Positions 1-8,794 of a stretch of 64,000 nucleotides of DNA are shown piece by piece; within the stretch, counting starts at the first letter, position 1; each line of letters opens with the position of its first letter. The translations under genes were made by a program, and so were the position numbers. Origin of the DNA: Henckelia pumila (taxonomy: Eukaryota > Streptophyta > Magnoliopsida > Lamiales > Gesneriaceae); contig NC_133122.1 of assembly GCF_033568475.1 (NCBI RefSeq), forward strand, positions 67,727,442 through 67,791,441, read 5' to 3'. The notes below the pieces were generated by a model, which did not search any database, was not told where the DNA came from, and saw nothing but the letters and a program-made list of their open reading frames with translations.

Positions 1-657
1 TAATTTAATATTATGTAATATAAAGATTGCTCTATTTTGTTCTATATTCTTAGCTATCAAATTAGCATCATTATTAGAAACTCCTAAAAATTCTTGGTAC
101 AAGGCATCAACAAATAGTTCGAAATATCGATGTCCTGTCATTCCTTGTGGTAGATTAGTAATTACTAGGTTTTCAGCCCAAGTTCTTACTGCTCCTACCA
201 GTGTCATTTTTATCATCCCATGAGTTAAAACTTGAATATTCTCACTTTTGTCTAATAATGGTGTTAATTAAATTTGTACTGATAGTTCATTTGCCCAATG
301 ATCTATCTTTGATTTTCTTTCTTTGGCTGTTGAACAACCTAAATCTAAGATATTCTGTTTCACAAATCCTGATGTTTTTGATTCTCTAAGAATATCTCTA
401 ACATCTTTATAAGATCTAGAGTATTGGTCTCTGTTATATTTAAATTCTTCATCATCTCTTCCACCACTACCTTCTACATTCGTTCGTAGATTTAATCGTG
501 GTCTAGAATCATCTTCAGATTCTGATTCTGAAATATCCATATCTCTGTATTGTTCTGAGTCCTAATGTGAATGATATAATTCTTCTGTATTTACTCCTAT
601 TTGTTCAAAATCAGATGAGTCGGTTTCACTAAACATCTCCATACTTATGTTTGCCAT
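1..657 (-). pseudogene. Coat-protein-like ORF, N-terminal part, pararetrovirus
   Basis: The clearest open piece is 268-540 (90 codons), which begins with an acidic serine-rich stretch (SESESEDDSR) and ends in a basic/aromatic stretch with IDHWANEL. Acidic N-termini followed by a tryptophan-rich core are usual for caulimovirid coat proteins. An in-frame TAA at 268-270 interrupts it, after which the same frame stays open to the window edge and includes VRTWAENL and a Tyr-Phe-rich segment. An ATG at about 657 overlaps the preceding ORF and opens another acidic serine-rich stretch. It may be the original start, but the frame is broken before 540. The CCHC zinc finger expected near the C-terminus would lie outside the window. 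The CP call rests on position and composition, not on a diagnostic motif. Confidence 0.5.
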
Positions 658-922
658 AACTAAGGGAATTTCTATACCATGATTCAATTTTGAATGGTGG
701 TTCTTCTTCCATTTTTCTTTTTCCTTTATCTATTGGAAGAACTTCCTTAAGATAGTTTAATATTTCATTACTATGTCTTTCTTGTTCAATTATTAATCTA
801 GTCGTTGCTAAATCAATATATTCTTTGAAATTCTTCTCTAATTCTTGTATTGATAGATTGATCTTATTAATATTATTGTCTAAATCTTCTAGATCTTTTT
901 CTAATTTTATTAAGGATGTCAT
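629..922 (-). CDS. Small coiled-coil ORF, virion-associated-protein-like
   Basis: An intact 97-codon ORF. Residues 1 to about 50 form a strong heptad pattern rich in Leu, Ile, Asn, Glu and Lys, and a lysine-rich tail (DKGKRKM) follows. The position between movement protein and coat protein, the coiled-coil N-terminus and the basic C-terminus resemble caulimovirus P3, the virion-associated protein, which is about 129 residues in CaMV. Its start codon overlaps the stop of the upstream ORF as ATGA (919-922), a spacing typical of coupled reinitiation in this virus group. Function is inferred from position and shape; there is no catalytic motif. Confidence 0.45.
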   Translation of the reverse strand: MTSLIKLEKDLEDLDNNINKINLSIQELEKNFKEYIDLATTRLIIEQERHSNEILNYLKEVLPIDKGKRKMEEEPPFKIESWYRNSLSYGKHKYGDV

Positions 923-1859
923 TGCGATGAGGTTGAATCATTAACAATAGCTTGTTTAATTTTAAGAATATTTTGATTCATGGTTCCAATCTTATCAAGA
1001 ATATCTTCATCATTTCTAGCAAATGATAATGATCTTCTTGGTACAGACTGTTTTGTGATTCGGAGGTCATCTGAACTCCATCTTTTATAGGGATTTATTT
1101 CTTCAATAAATACTTTTCGAGGGTGTTCAATTCTTGTAATATTTTCAAACATTCTTTCAACAGAAATAGTTGGTTTTGTTGAAATTATTTCTGTTTGAGA
1201 ATTATTACTTATTTCTAAACCGACAACATATTTATATTGATCGGATGGTTTCCTGTTAACATAAGATTATTTCTATAAAAGTAATAATCTAATGTTAAAA
1301 CGTCATTTATGTTTTTGTCAAAAAGAGATATATTGTATTGTGGATAAATACAAAATTTCATCTTTTTGTAACATAAATTTCCTTCAATTTTTCCAAGGAT
1401 AGAATCCTCGAGATTACGTATTCTTTTGTCACGAACTGTTATTTCAATTGGTGTATCTATTCCTTCTCGGTAGTGAGCTGATATTATTATTTCAATTCCT
1501 CCGATATGAACATATTTCAGTTCAGATCGTTCTTTTTCACTGGCTTTTGCCATGATGGTATTAATATCTTGAGTTGTTAATAACTTCAGAGTATTAGACC
1601 TTGATTCGTTATTTATTTTACAAGATCATTCTTTTGTACGAATCGAATAATAAATTAAATTTTTTCTGGGATTAATAAAATTTGAAATCTTACTTAATAT
1701 TCCTAGTTGGTCTATTAGATTTGTTTTTGAATTAGAAAACCCTGTTTTCTGTATTTCAGCAAACTTACTTTGATTGAATATAATATTCAAATTATACTCT
1801 TGGTTTTCTTCAGATTCATCGATCTGACTGTTTTGATTTGGAATTGTTACTTCTGTCAT
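919..1859 (-). pseudogene. Movement protein (30K type), broken
   Basis: Three open pieces (1626-1859, 1215-1553, 919-1152) together cover one movement protein. The middle piece carries the family core: KYVHIGGIEI, then a GIDTPI motif, then GNLCYKKMKF and ISLFDK. These are typical of caulimovirid cell-to-cell movement proteins that line plasmodesmata. The N-terminal piece is acidic and Asn-rich. The C-terminal piece ends in a short coiled coil. The gene is broken at least twice: a stop between the first two pieces near 1620, and a one-base frame change near 1220-1260 where the first frame runs into a stop while another frame continues. The ATG at 1859 lies one base after the stop of the upstream small ORF. 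Confidence 0.75.
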
Positions 1860-1860
1860 T

Positions 1861-2073
1861 TTAACAGATGATAGAACTTTTTAATTTTCTTAAGGCTATT
1901 AAAAGCCTTTTTGTTGAATCTATCTGTTCTAATAAATTCTGAAAATCTTCGAAACTATCAATTGAAGATTGACAATTTTTAAGATGTTTCAAATTGTTTT
2001 CACAATTTTCTATATCAAAATTTATATTTTGAGAATATAAATTAAAGATATTCATTTTTGTATTTTCATACAT
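1861..2073 (-). CDS. Small pararetrovirus ORF between leader and movement protein
   Basis: A 70-codon ORF with no recognised domain. It is rich in Asn, Leu, Lys and Ser, with a probable amphipathic helix in the C-terminal half. It ends at TAA (1861-1863) one base before the movement-protein ATG, which suggests polycistronic translation by reinitiation. It lies where caulimoviruses and soymoviruses carry small accessory ORFs. It may be genuine viral coding sequence or a chance reading frame in A/T-rich DNA. Confidence 0.4.
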   Translation of the reverse strand: MYENTKMNIFNLYSQNINFDIENCENNLKHLKNCQSSIDSFEDFQNLLEQIDSTKRLLIALRKLKSSIIC

Positions 2074-2146
2074 TTTTCATTTAGTAAAAATTGTTACTTT
2101 TATTATTTTATTTTTGTTGATCGGATTTTGATAACAAAGTTTGTTC

Positions 2147-2368
2147 TTATTCATAACATATTGTTATGTCTTCAATTTCATCGTTTTCAGAAATTTGAAT
2201 TATCATTTTCCAGTTGCTTGAAAAATGTTCTTTTTTATGATTTTTGAAATAAAAGGTTTGGAGATATTTTATTTTATTCCATAATTGATCTATTTGACGT
2301 AAATCTTTTAGTAATATTATTTTATCAAATAAATTTTTAATCTCAATATCTAAAGTTAATCTAGGCAT
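2147..2368 (-). CDS. Small pararetrovirus ORF just after the primer-binding site
   Basis: A 73-codon ORF whose ATG (2366-2368) lies about 20 bases downstream of the tRNA-Met primer site. In caulimoviruses the first small ORF (VII) starts in the same place, at the end of the long leader. The product is rich in Lys, Ile, Leu and Phe with an acidic C-terminal end (SENDEIEDI). No domain is recognised; assignment rests on position. Confidence 0.4.
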   Translation of the reverse strand: MPRLTLDIEIKNLFDKIILLKDLRQIDQLWNKIKYLQTFYFKNHKKEHFSSNWKMIIQISENDEIEDITICYE

Positions 2369-2388
2369 TAATAATCTGCTTTATTTAA

Positions 2389-2400
2389 GCTCTGATATCA
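2389..2400 (-). promoter_or_regulatory. Pararetrovirus primer-binding site (tRNA-Met)
   Basis: The minus strand reads TGATATCAGAGC, followed by TTAA. This matches the caulimovirid primer site TGGTATCAGAGC, complementary to the 3' end of initiator tRNA-Met, at 11 of 12 positions. It lies about 660 bases downstream of the predicted TATA box and just before the first small ORF, the same arrangement as in caulimoviruses. Confidence 0.8.
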
Positions 2401-2436
2401 GGTTGCGGAATTCTTAAAATTCTTATGAATTTTCTT

Positions 2437-2478
2437 ATTCATGGATTTACAGATCTGATTCATGGATTTACAGATCTG
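2437..2478. repeat. Two tandem 21-bp units in the pararetrovirus leader
   Basis: Units 2437-2457 and 2458-2478 are identical and begin ATTCATGGATTTACAG on the plus strand, with a further ATTCAT after the second. The duplication sits 37 bases upstream (minus sense) of the primer-binding site. It could be a replication slippage event or a leader element. Confidence 0.85.
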
Positions 2479-2480
2479 AT

Positions 2481-2687
2481 TCATTTATAACAGATAAATG
2501 TTTTCATATTAGTTTGGTTCCATTCATGGGTTATTAATACAAATTTTAGTTGATAAATTGATTCAAATATGGTTAAATCAGAAGTATTTAAACGATATTC
2601 ATGAAATGTATCATATTCATGATCATCTTCTATTTGAAACCAGTTTTTTATTATTAATCTTCCATTTCTTATAAAGGATGATGACAT
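2481..2687 (-). CDS. Short ORF inside the pararetrovirus leader
   Basis: A 68-codon ORF upstream of the primer-binding site, inside what would be the RNA leader. Caulimovirid leaders usually carry several short upstream ORFs that are bypassed by ribosome shunting, but these are normally much shorter. It could be a coding remnant or chance. No domain is recognised. It ends at the border of the 21-bp tandem repeat (2437-2478). Confidence 0.25.
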   Translation of the reverse strand: MSSSFIRNGRLIIKNWFQIEDDHEYDTFHEYRLNTSDLTIFESIYQLKFVLITHEWNQTNMKTFICYK

Positions 2688-2970
2688 GATTAATGTATTT
2701 TGACTATTTATTTGAATTAAGGGCTGCAGGAGGTTTAGGAAGGTTACCTTGTTTGAATGAATCTTGGTTTTGAGCAGAGGCCAAATCCTTGCTTTTCCTT
2801 AACGATCACTTGATCAACTGGTACTTGCTCTATAGATCTCCAGGTTTACTCTAACCATAAATATTCAATGGTTGGTTTCCAACTTTATCCTCCCTATGCC
2901 CTGCTTGTTTAGTTATTAGCCATAAGGCTTATTTTGTTTCTGATTTTATGTTTCTTAGTTTCTGATAGTT

Positions 2971-2989
2971 TTCATACGTCTTGTATGAA
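2971..2989. other. Small hairpin in the pararetrovirus leader
   Basis: TTCATAC and GTATGAA pair perfectly over seven bases around a five-base loop. It lies about 70-90 bases downstream of the predicted TATA box, within the leader. Caulimovirid leaders fold into large stem-loops; this is the only short perfect stem I noticed here. Confidence 0.35.
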
Positions 2990-3060
2990 CCAAATTGTAA
3001 GAAACTTTAAGAAGAGAGAGATACTCAAACTTCACTTCCTCTTTTACAGCACAAAACATC

Positions 3061-3070
3061 TCCTTTTATA
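3061..3070 (-). promoter_or_regulatory. Pararetrovirus TATA box
   Basis: The minus strand reads TATAAAAGGA in the context CGCCTATAAAAGGAG, between the end of the transactivator-like gene (3207) and the leader. It is the position of the 35S-type promoter of caulimoviruses. Transcription would start near 3030-3040 and give a leader of about 640 bases before the primer site. I did not find a convincing as-1 (TGACG) pair upstream. Confidence 0.65.
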
Positions 3071-3206
3071 GGCGTGGAGAAACGCATACATAATTAAAAA
3101 TAAAAGAAAAGAGGGGGACCATCCGACACTACATAATGGAAACAACTCATTTTACATCTGAGTGGATGCCTTTAACATGTGGTGTGGTCCACGATTTCAT
3201 TTATTT

Positions 3207-4418
3207 TTACATTGTGTCACTCTTTGAATCACTGGTGCATTCGGACCATTTCTTTATTGGTTTGTCTTTTTTGACAGCTGGTTTGTCCTCTTTGACATCT
3301 GCTTCTTCTATCTGAATGGGTTGGCAATGTCCATATTTATGAGGGAAAATCATTGTTCCTAGTCTTTGACATAACATTTGTTGGGTTTCTCGGGTCATGT
3401 CAACTCTTGCTTCATAGATTGGAGCTTCGAATTGAGCTAACATGACTTGTTCTTTCTTTTGGATTGTCTCCTTGTGTCCAATGGTTAATAAAATTTTACT
3501 GGTTGCAAAATTTATTTTGACCTTTGAGTTTCCATCAATCTTTCCTGTATTTGAGATCATATCAATCAATGTCTTTATTCTTATCTCAGGAAGTGTTGAG
3601 ATATCCATTACTGGTTTCTCTTCATTTGATCCTTCGAATAAGAACTTGTCTTTTTATTTTGGACATTGAATATATACCATTGGTTGATATAATTTGTTAT
3701 CATCCCAATCTGGAAGGGTTGAGTGAATACTCAATGTTAATACTGGATCGTCCTTAAATACTTCTTTCTTGAACTGGATGATACTATTTCTCAACTGATA
3801 TGGAAATAGTTCTATTTCTTGATTGTTGAGACTGACTTCCAATCCACTTAATAATCCATTTAAAAAGAATCTTGCGACTTCATGCGCTGGAGCACCTTGC
3901 AGTGTTCTTGCTCTTGATATGCTCTGTGTGTCACAAGTTTGTAGCCAAGATTCTGTAGATGGTTTGGCTATTCTCAAATAGTTTAGTGTTTCAAAGAATT
4001 CAGTCTTGAGTTTTTCTGGAAAATTTGTTTTTTCAAAAATTGGTTTTTGTGGTCGCAGATTGACCATCTTTCTTTCTTTCTTTTCAAGGGCACTTTTAAA
4101 CGTCCTTTCTTATTTTTTATTTTTCTCGGTGCTGGCTGTGTCCACCGGTTCTTTTTTATTTTCTTTTTCTTTGTCAGTGTTGGCTGTGACCACTGACTGT
4201 TTCTCTTTTATCTCCATTATTTTGTCAAATGGAGTTGCCATTTTGATTGGTGTTCTTGGTGAGGATGATGATGATGAAGTTATCATCTTTTCTTCTGTCT
4301 TTTGAATTTTTCTACTCAAATTCCTTTCTTTTAGTTGAAGAATTTGAATTTCTTCCTGCAATTCAATTAATTGTTCTTTTAATTGACTTAGTTGCTCTAT
4401 CTTGATTATACTCTGCAC
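3207..4418 (-). pseudogene. Transactivator/viroplasmin-like gene, broken
   Basis: Three open pieces lie between Pol and the intergenic promoter, where caulimoviruses encode P6, the translational transactivator and inclusion-body protein. The first (4110-4418) is a coiled coil of about 50 residues followed by a Ser/Lys/Glu-rich linker. The second (3654-4067) has a compact globular composition with APAHEVARFFLNGLL. The third (3207-3608) ends in a highly charged tail of repeated Asp-Lys-Pro. The second and third are in one frame and separated by an in-frame TAA at 3654-3656; the first is in another frame, so there is also a frameshift near 4070-4110. Identification rests on gene order and the coiled-coil start. 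I did not recognise the RNase H-like viroplasmin fold. Confidence 0.55.
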
Positions 4419-4563
4419 AAGAAAATATATTTATATATATAATGGTTAGTAAAATAACTCTTTTCGTGAGTAATTCGGATAGTTTTATTATGTGTATCAT
4501 TGCATTTATAATTTTTTTTGCAATAATTGAATCAATCTTAAATTGATTATTTTACTCAAAGAG

Positions 4564-4740
4564 TAATTTATGTTTCTGAATATAAATCTCATTTCATTAA
4601 TTTATATTCCCCATGCTTTCTGAGGCATGTTCGGATGACTGAAAGTCATAAAATAATTCATGTTTCTGAATATAAATCTCATTTCATCAATTTATATTCC
4701 CCATGCTTTTTGAGGCATGTTCGGATGACTCACAGTCATT
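4564..4740. repeat. Tandem duplication, about 90 bp, at the 3' end of pararetrovirus Pol
   Basis: The stretch beginning near 4564 is repeated with a 90-base period from about 4654. Both copies share TGTTTCTGAATATAAATC, CCATGCTTT and GAGGCATGTTCGGATGAC, with a handful of substitutions. The Pol stop (4687-4689) lies in the right-hand copy, so the duplication covers the last coding bases and the gap to the next gene. Confidence 0.85.
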
Positions 4741-6729
4741 TTCTGGATCACTTAGGATCTCCTTTGTTATTCCGTTACTACGGATAGTATAGTTTGGATG
4801 AAGTTCTTTAAATGCGTCGGATAATGAATTATCCGTTCCTTTGACATGTTGGATCTCGAACTGATAATGGTTCAATTCCAATTGCCATCTAATTAGCCTT
4901 GCTGCATTTCTCCCTGCATTTCTTGATATTTTCCTTGTCTTGAAATATGTTAAATTCATATTATCTGTTCTTACTAAAAACGATTTAGAAATAAGATAAA
5001 TTTCATAAGTTCTAATTGTGAATATTAAAGCTAATAATTCTTTTTCATTCGAATGATAATTTAATTGTGCACCTTGAAAAGTTCCTGATGTATAGTTGCA
5101 TAATTCTTCATTATTTCTATTAGCTGTTTTAGTAAGTTCTTCTAAATTTCTTTCTCCAGTATAAGCTTTTAAACATGCTCCCCAGTATTCATCTGAAGCG
5201 TCTGTTTCAATTATTATTATATCTTTATTTGAAGGAAAATATAATTCAGAAAGATTACTAATTATTTTTTTTAATAGTGTCTATGTAATTAGTATCTTCT
5301 TTCGACCATTTCCACTTATAATCCTGTTTAAGTTTTACCTGAAGAGGTTTTTTGATTTCTGCAAGTTTCTTAATGTAATTTCCAGAATAAGTTAATAATC
5401 CTAAAAATCTTCTTAATTGATCTTTATCCTTGATTTCACTAGGAAAATCATGAATTTTCTTAAGTATATGTGGTTGTAAACAATGTTTTCCATCTTCTAT
5501 TTGTAATCCTAAAGAATTTATTTTTGTTTTGAATAATTGTGCTTTTTTTTTTCAGAAAGTATAATTCCATCTTTATGACAAATATCTAAAACTGTTATGA
5601 GATCTTTATAATGTTGATCTAATGTTTTTGAATAAATTAATATGTCATCTATATAAACACAACAAAAATCTATATATGATTTAAAAAATTCATCCATATA
5701 TCTTTGAAAGATACCTGGTGCTTGTTTAAGTCCGAAAGGTAATACAGTCCATTGATACTATCCTTTTGGACAACTGAATGCTGTAAGTAATTGTGTTTGT
5801 GGTTCTAGTTGAATTTGCCAGAATCCTGATTTACAATCTAAACTGAAAAAATATTTCATTTCTCCTATAAAAGATAGTAAATCATTCTTATTTGGGATAT
5901 AATATCCATCCATAATTGTTGCTTTGTTCATCTTTCGATAATCAATTACCATTCTTTTCTTATCAGTATCTTTCTTACTGACATAAAAGGCTGGTGAAGA
6001 TTGTGGACTTTTACTAGGGATGATTATCTTAAGTTTTAATAATTCTTGAACTTCTTTTTCAAATATTTTTACATCATCCATGTTACATCTTCTTGGTGCT
6101 TCACGGATTGTGATATTAGGGTCTTTGAATTTTATTGAAGCAATGAATTGTTTTCTTTTCTTAATTTTGTCCTGAGGATTTTCAGAACATATATCATGAA
6201 ATTTCCTCATGATTTCTTTTTCAGGATTAATCGTTAAAATATTTTCTATTTTTAGTTCTATTGGATTTGTATTTCGTTTATGAAAATTCTTTGTAAATCC
6301 TTCATTTCCTACGCGAAATGCTGTTCGTATTTTGGGAATGTAAATCATTGATGATCCTTTGTTTAAAGTTATGTGATCTTCAAATTGTGTAAAGGGAAGA
6401 TATTCTCTTAAAAAGTTATTTCCTATTATAATGTCCATTCCTGATTCTATTTGATATATAATGGGTATTACAAATTTTGTTTCTTCTATTTCTATTTTTA
6501 ATTTTTCTGCTACTGTATTAAGCATGATTATTGATCCGTCTCCTATTCGAACTTTTAATCCTTTATAATATTTCTTCCAATAATGATTTGGAAGTATATG
6601 TTTGCTTCCTAAACACATACTTGCTCCTGTATCAACATAAGCATGTATATGATATGGTTTATGTTCTTTGATTTTAATTTGAATTTTTATATATATACTA
6701 TTTGGATTAGTTATGTTTTTATTATCCAT
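4687..6729 (-). pseudogene. Pararetrovirus Pol: protease, reverse transcriptase, RNase H, broken
   Basis: The open piece 5758-6729 (323 codons) contains an aspartic protease (YVDTGASM at about residue 31) and the first RT blocks (MVIDYRKMN, FFSLDCKSGFWQI). An in-frame TAG at 5758-5760 then interrupts RT. The frame continues through LPFGLKQAPG and the catalytic YIDD (about 5645-5660), through an A-run near 5542-5552 and another near 5265-5272, both of which change frame. RNase H follows, with ETDAS near 5200 and HVKGTDN in the last open piece (4687-4959). No integrase or chromodomain follows RNase H, which separates it from the gypsy elements elsewhere in the window. The ATG at 6729 follows an A-rich run and is the last viral sequence on this side. 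Confidence 0.85.
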
Positions 6730-7249
6730 TCTCTCATTTTTTTTATTTTTTTTATTTTTTTATTAGATAAGGGTAAAATTGGTATTTAGAAACAAAAGTT
6801 TCTCTCTCCAGGGAGTTGAAAGTAAGTTTTATTTATGTAGGGATTTATAAATAAGTTATAAAGTGGTTTAGGGAGTGATTGACAATTAACCCCTGGAAAA
6901 AGCAACAAAGTTTAGTTTTCCACTCGTTATAAAATGATACAGTTGAGTGGCCTTTGACAAAGCAATTCAAAAATTGTTTCCCAAGCCGATAATTTCTCTC
7001 AATCATGATACTATTTTGTAATTGGAATATAAATGTTAAAATCAAAGCTTATTTGAATAGTTTCGGATTATATATGTCAAAATTGAATCGAACGAAAAAT
7101 CAAAATTTCATTAAATAAAATAATTTTATTTATATTGTATATTTATATATATTGTATATGTTATGAGATGATATTTAGTGAATAAAAAATTATTTGAAAT
7201 AATTTTAGTTGATTGTTGTTTATATAATTCATAGTTGATTTGTTGATTG
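6730..7249. other. Intergenic, pararetrovirus border to hAT element
   Basis: It begins with a T-rich run (6735-6765) at the virus border, then ordinary A/T-rich sequence. Short ORFs here have no recognisable content. The last 45 bases hold imperfect repeats of TTGATTGTTGTTTAT that recur after the hAT element at 8082-8130. Confidence 0.6.
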
Positions 7250-8081
7250 TAGGGGTGGCAAAAATTTCCGAAATCCTGACCTTTCCCGAATCCCATCTCA
7301 TTCCTGTTCCGAAAAAATCTCATCCCGATATTTTTCCGACCTGAATTTTTGTGATTTTTTTCGTTCCGATTAATATCGGTAGAGAGATCGGGAATAAATC
7401 CTTATCCCGACGGGATTCTCGTCTCGTCTCGAATTAATATTATAATATATTTTATTAATATATTGAGATAAATATTATTGTGTTTCAACCCATATAATAA
7501 TTAAACTATGGACTTAATTCACATAATTGTTTATTTATGAAACTATCGAATAATAGAATTATGAAATGACATTTTATTTTTGTGTATTTTTTAAAAAATT
7601 AAATTAATAGTTTAATTAATTCATATTTATAAGTATATAATTAGAACAAATATGAACAAGAGATGAAATTTGACAATTTATTTAACAAAATTTATTGAGT
7701 AATTTGTATCTAAACATTTTATTAATAATTATCCGATGCACAATATGATATTCTTCTTTTGACAAAACTTTGAATCATTATTCGAATTATTTTAATATTA
7801 TATGTTTTAAGTTGAATATTTATTTTTTTATTTAGAAATATAAATTTCTAAATAGTATTTTTTAAATAAAATAATCACTTTTTTTTTTGTTTTTTGAACG
7901 AAATCGTGAAAATGTAAAAAAATTCGGGATTTTCTCTCCCTATCCGACAAGATCCCGAACATATTCGGGTCCCGAAATATGTTGGGTACGGGATCGGGAG
8001 AAAAAAAGTTTTCCTATTTTTTTCGGGATGAAAATTGGGTAGGAGGGGTACGGGATGAGTCCCGACCCTATTCCACCCCTA
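7250..8081. mobile_element. Non-autonomous hAT element, 832 bp
   Basis: The ends are TAGGGGTGG and CCACCCCTA, perfect nine-base terminal inverted repeats of the plant hAT type. The element is flanked by identical eight-base target duplications GTTGATTG at 7242-7249 and 8082-8089. The interior has no coding capacity. The subterminal regions are rich in CCCGA/TCGGG in both orientations (7260-7430 and 7925-8070), as expected for transposase-binding subterminal repeats. Mobilisation would need transposase supplied in trans. Confidence 0.88.
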
Positions 8082-8089
8082 GTTGATTG

Positions 8090-8588
8090 TTGTTTATGTA
8101 ATTTTTTTTTGATTGTTGTTTTTGTAATTTATTTAAACTATATATTTAAATTTTTTTTACTAAGAAATCATGTGAAAAGATAACATATTATATTTTACAA
8201 TATATTTATATTATTAATTTAAATAATTGTATCAAGGCGAAATAATCGAACTGTTTTGTAAAAAAACAGAACAGAACCGAAAGAAAATGGTTTGGATATG
8301 AGATTATATATTTTTAAAATTGAAAAACGAAAAAACTAAAATAAAAAACCGAAAACCAAACCGAACCAACCGACAGTGCTATCTCCAAAAAAATTGGAGG
8401 CCCTATGTTAACTTAAGGTCTATATGATTTTTTTTGTTAAATATAAAAATATTACGTAAGAACTGATAATAAAATGAACATATATAATGGTCACCAATAT
8501 TTAATTTAATAGACCAATATATACTACGTATATTTATTAAATTATCAGAAATGACATATATAAACTAAATCTAATAACAAAATGTTCA
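8090..8588. other. Non-coding stretch with an ACCGAACC-rich patch
   Basis: Mostly A/T-rich. Around 8245-8375 there are several AACCGAA/ACCGAACC units resembling the subterminal repeats at 49375-49504. They may be another worn hAT remnant. Bases 8373-8412 (starting CAGTGCTATC and including GGAGGCCC) could be the terminus of the hAT gene whose 3' coding end lies at 8589-8794. I could not pair the ends. Confidence 0.4.
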
Positions 8589-8794
8589 AACTTTTCGCTT
8601 TTTCTTTTGTGCAAAATTTTCAACTAAATCATCATAATCAAGATTAGCTACCATCTTTTTTGAATAGACAATATTTTCAAATCATTCAATCTATCTTGTG
8701 ACATAATTGATCGGAGGTAGTTCTTTATCAATGTCAGCTTGGAGAAACTTATTTCAGCAGAAGCTACCGTAATCGGTATGATTAATAATATTCT
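8589..8794 (-). pseudogene. hAT transposase, C-terminal dimerisation fragment
   Basis: Too broken to appear as a long ORF. On the minus strand one frame reads TVASAEISFSKLTLIKNYLR, followed by an SxMSQDRLNDL and ILSIQK stretch. This is the signature of the hAT-family C-terminal dimerisation domain in plant genes annotated as zinc finger MYM-type protein 1-like. A stop follows ILSIQKRW and the remaining tail is Lys-rich. The rest of the transposase is absent within the preceding kilobase, so this is a truncated fossil. Confidence 0.75.

Larger units (their letters stand above)
1..6729 (-). mobile_element. Endogenous pararetrovirus, caulimovirid type, degenerate
   Basis: Reading leftward on the minus strand, the block holds protease-RT-RNase H, a transactivator-like gene, a promoter and leader, small ORFs, a movement protein, a coiled-coil ORF and a coat-protein-like ORF. 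This order (VI, intergenic region, small ORFs, MP, VAP, CP) matches caulimoviruses and soymoviruses if the circular genome was opened between CP and Pol. No LTR or integrase is visible, as expected for Caulimoviridae, which integrate by host repair. Several genes carry stops or frameshifts, so this copy is not functional. The right border lies just upstream of the Pol ATG in an A/T-rich stretch (6730-6765); the left border is outside the window. The genus is uncertain. Confidence 0.85.

Noticed and set aside
1..6729. An intact, potentially active virus copy
   Set aside because: Pol, transactivator-like gene, movement protein and coat-protein-like ORF all contain stops or frame changes.
6845..7323. 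Minus-strand ORFs of 65-66 codons near the virus border as viral genes
   Set aside because: No viral motif; the second one overlaps the start of the hAT element.
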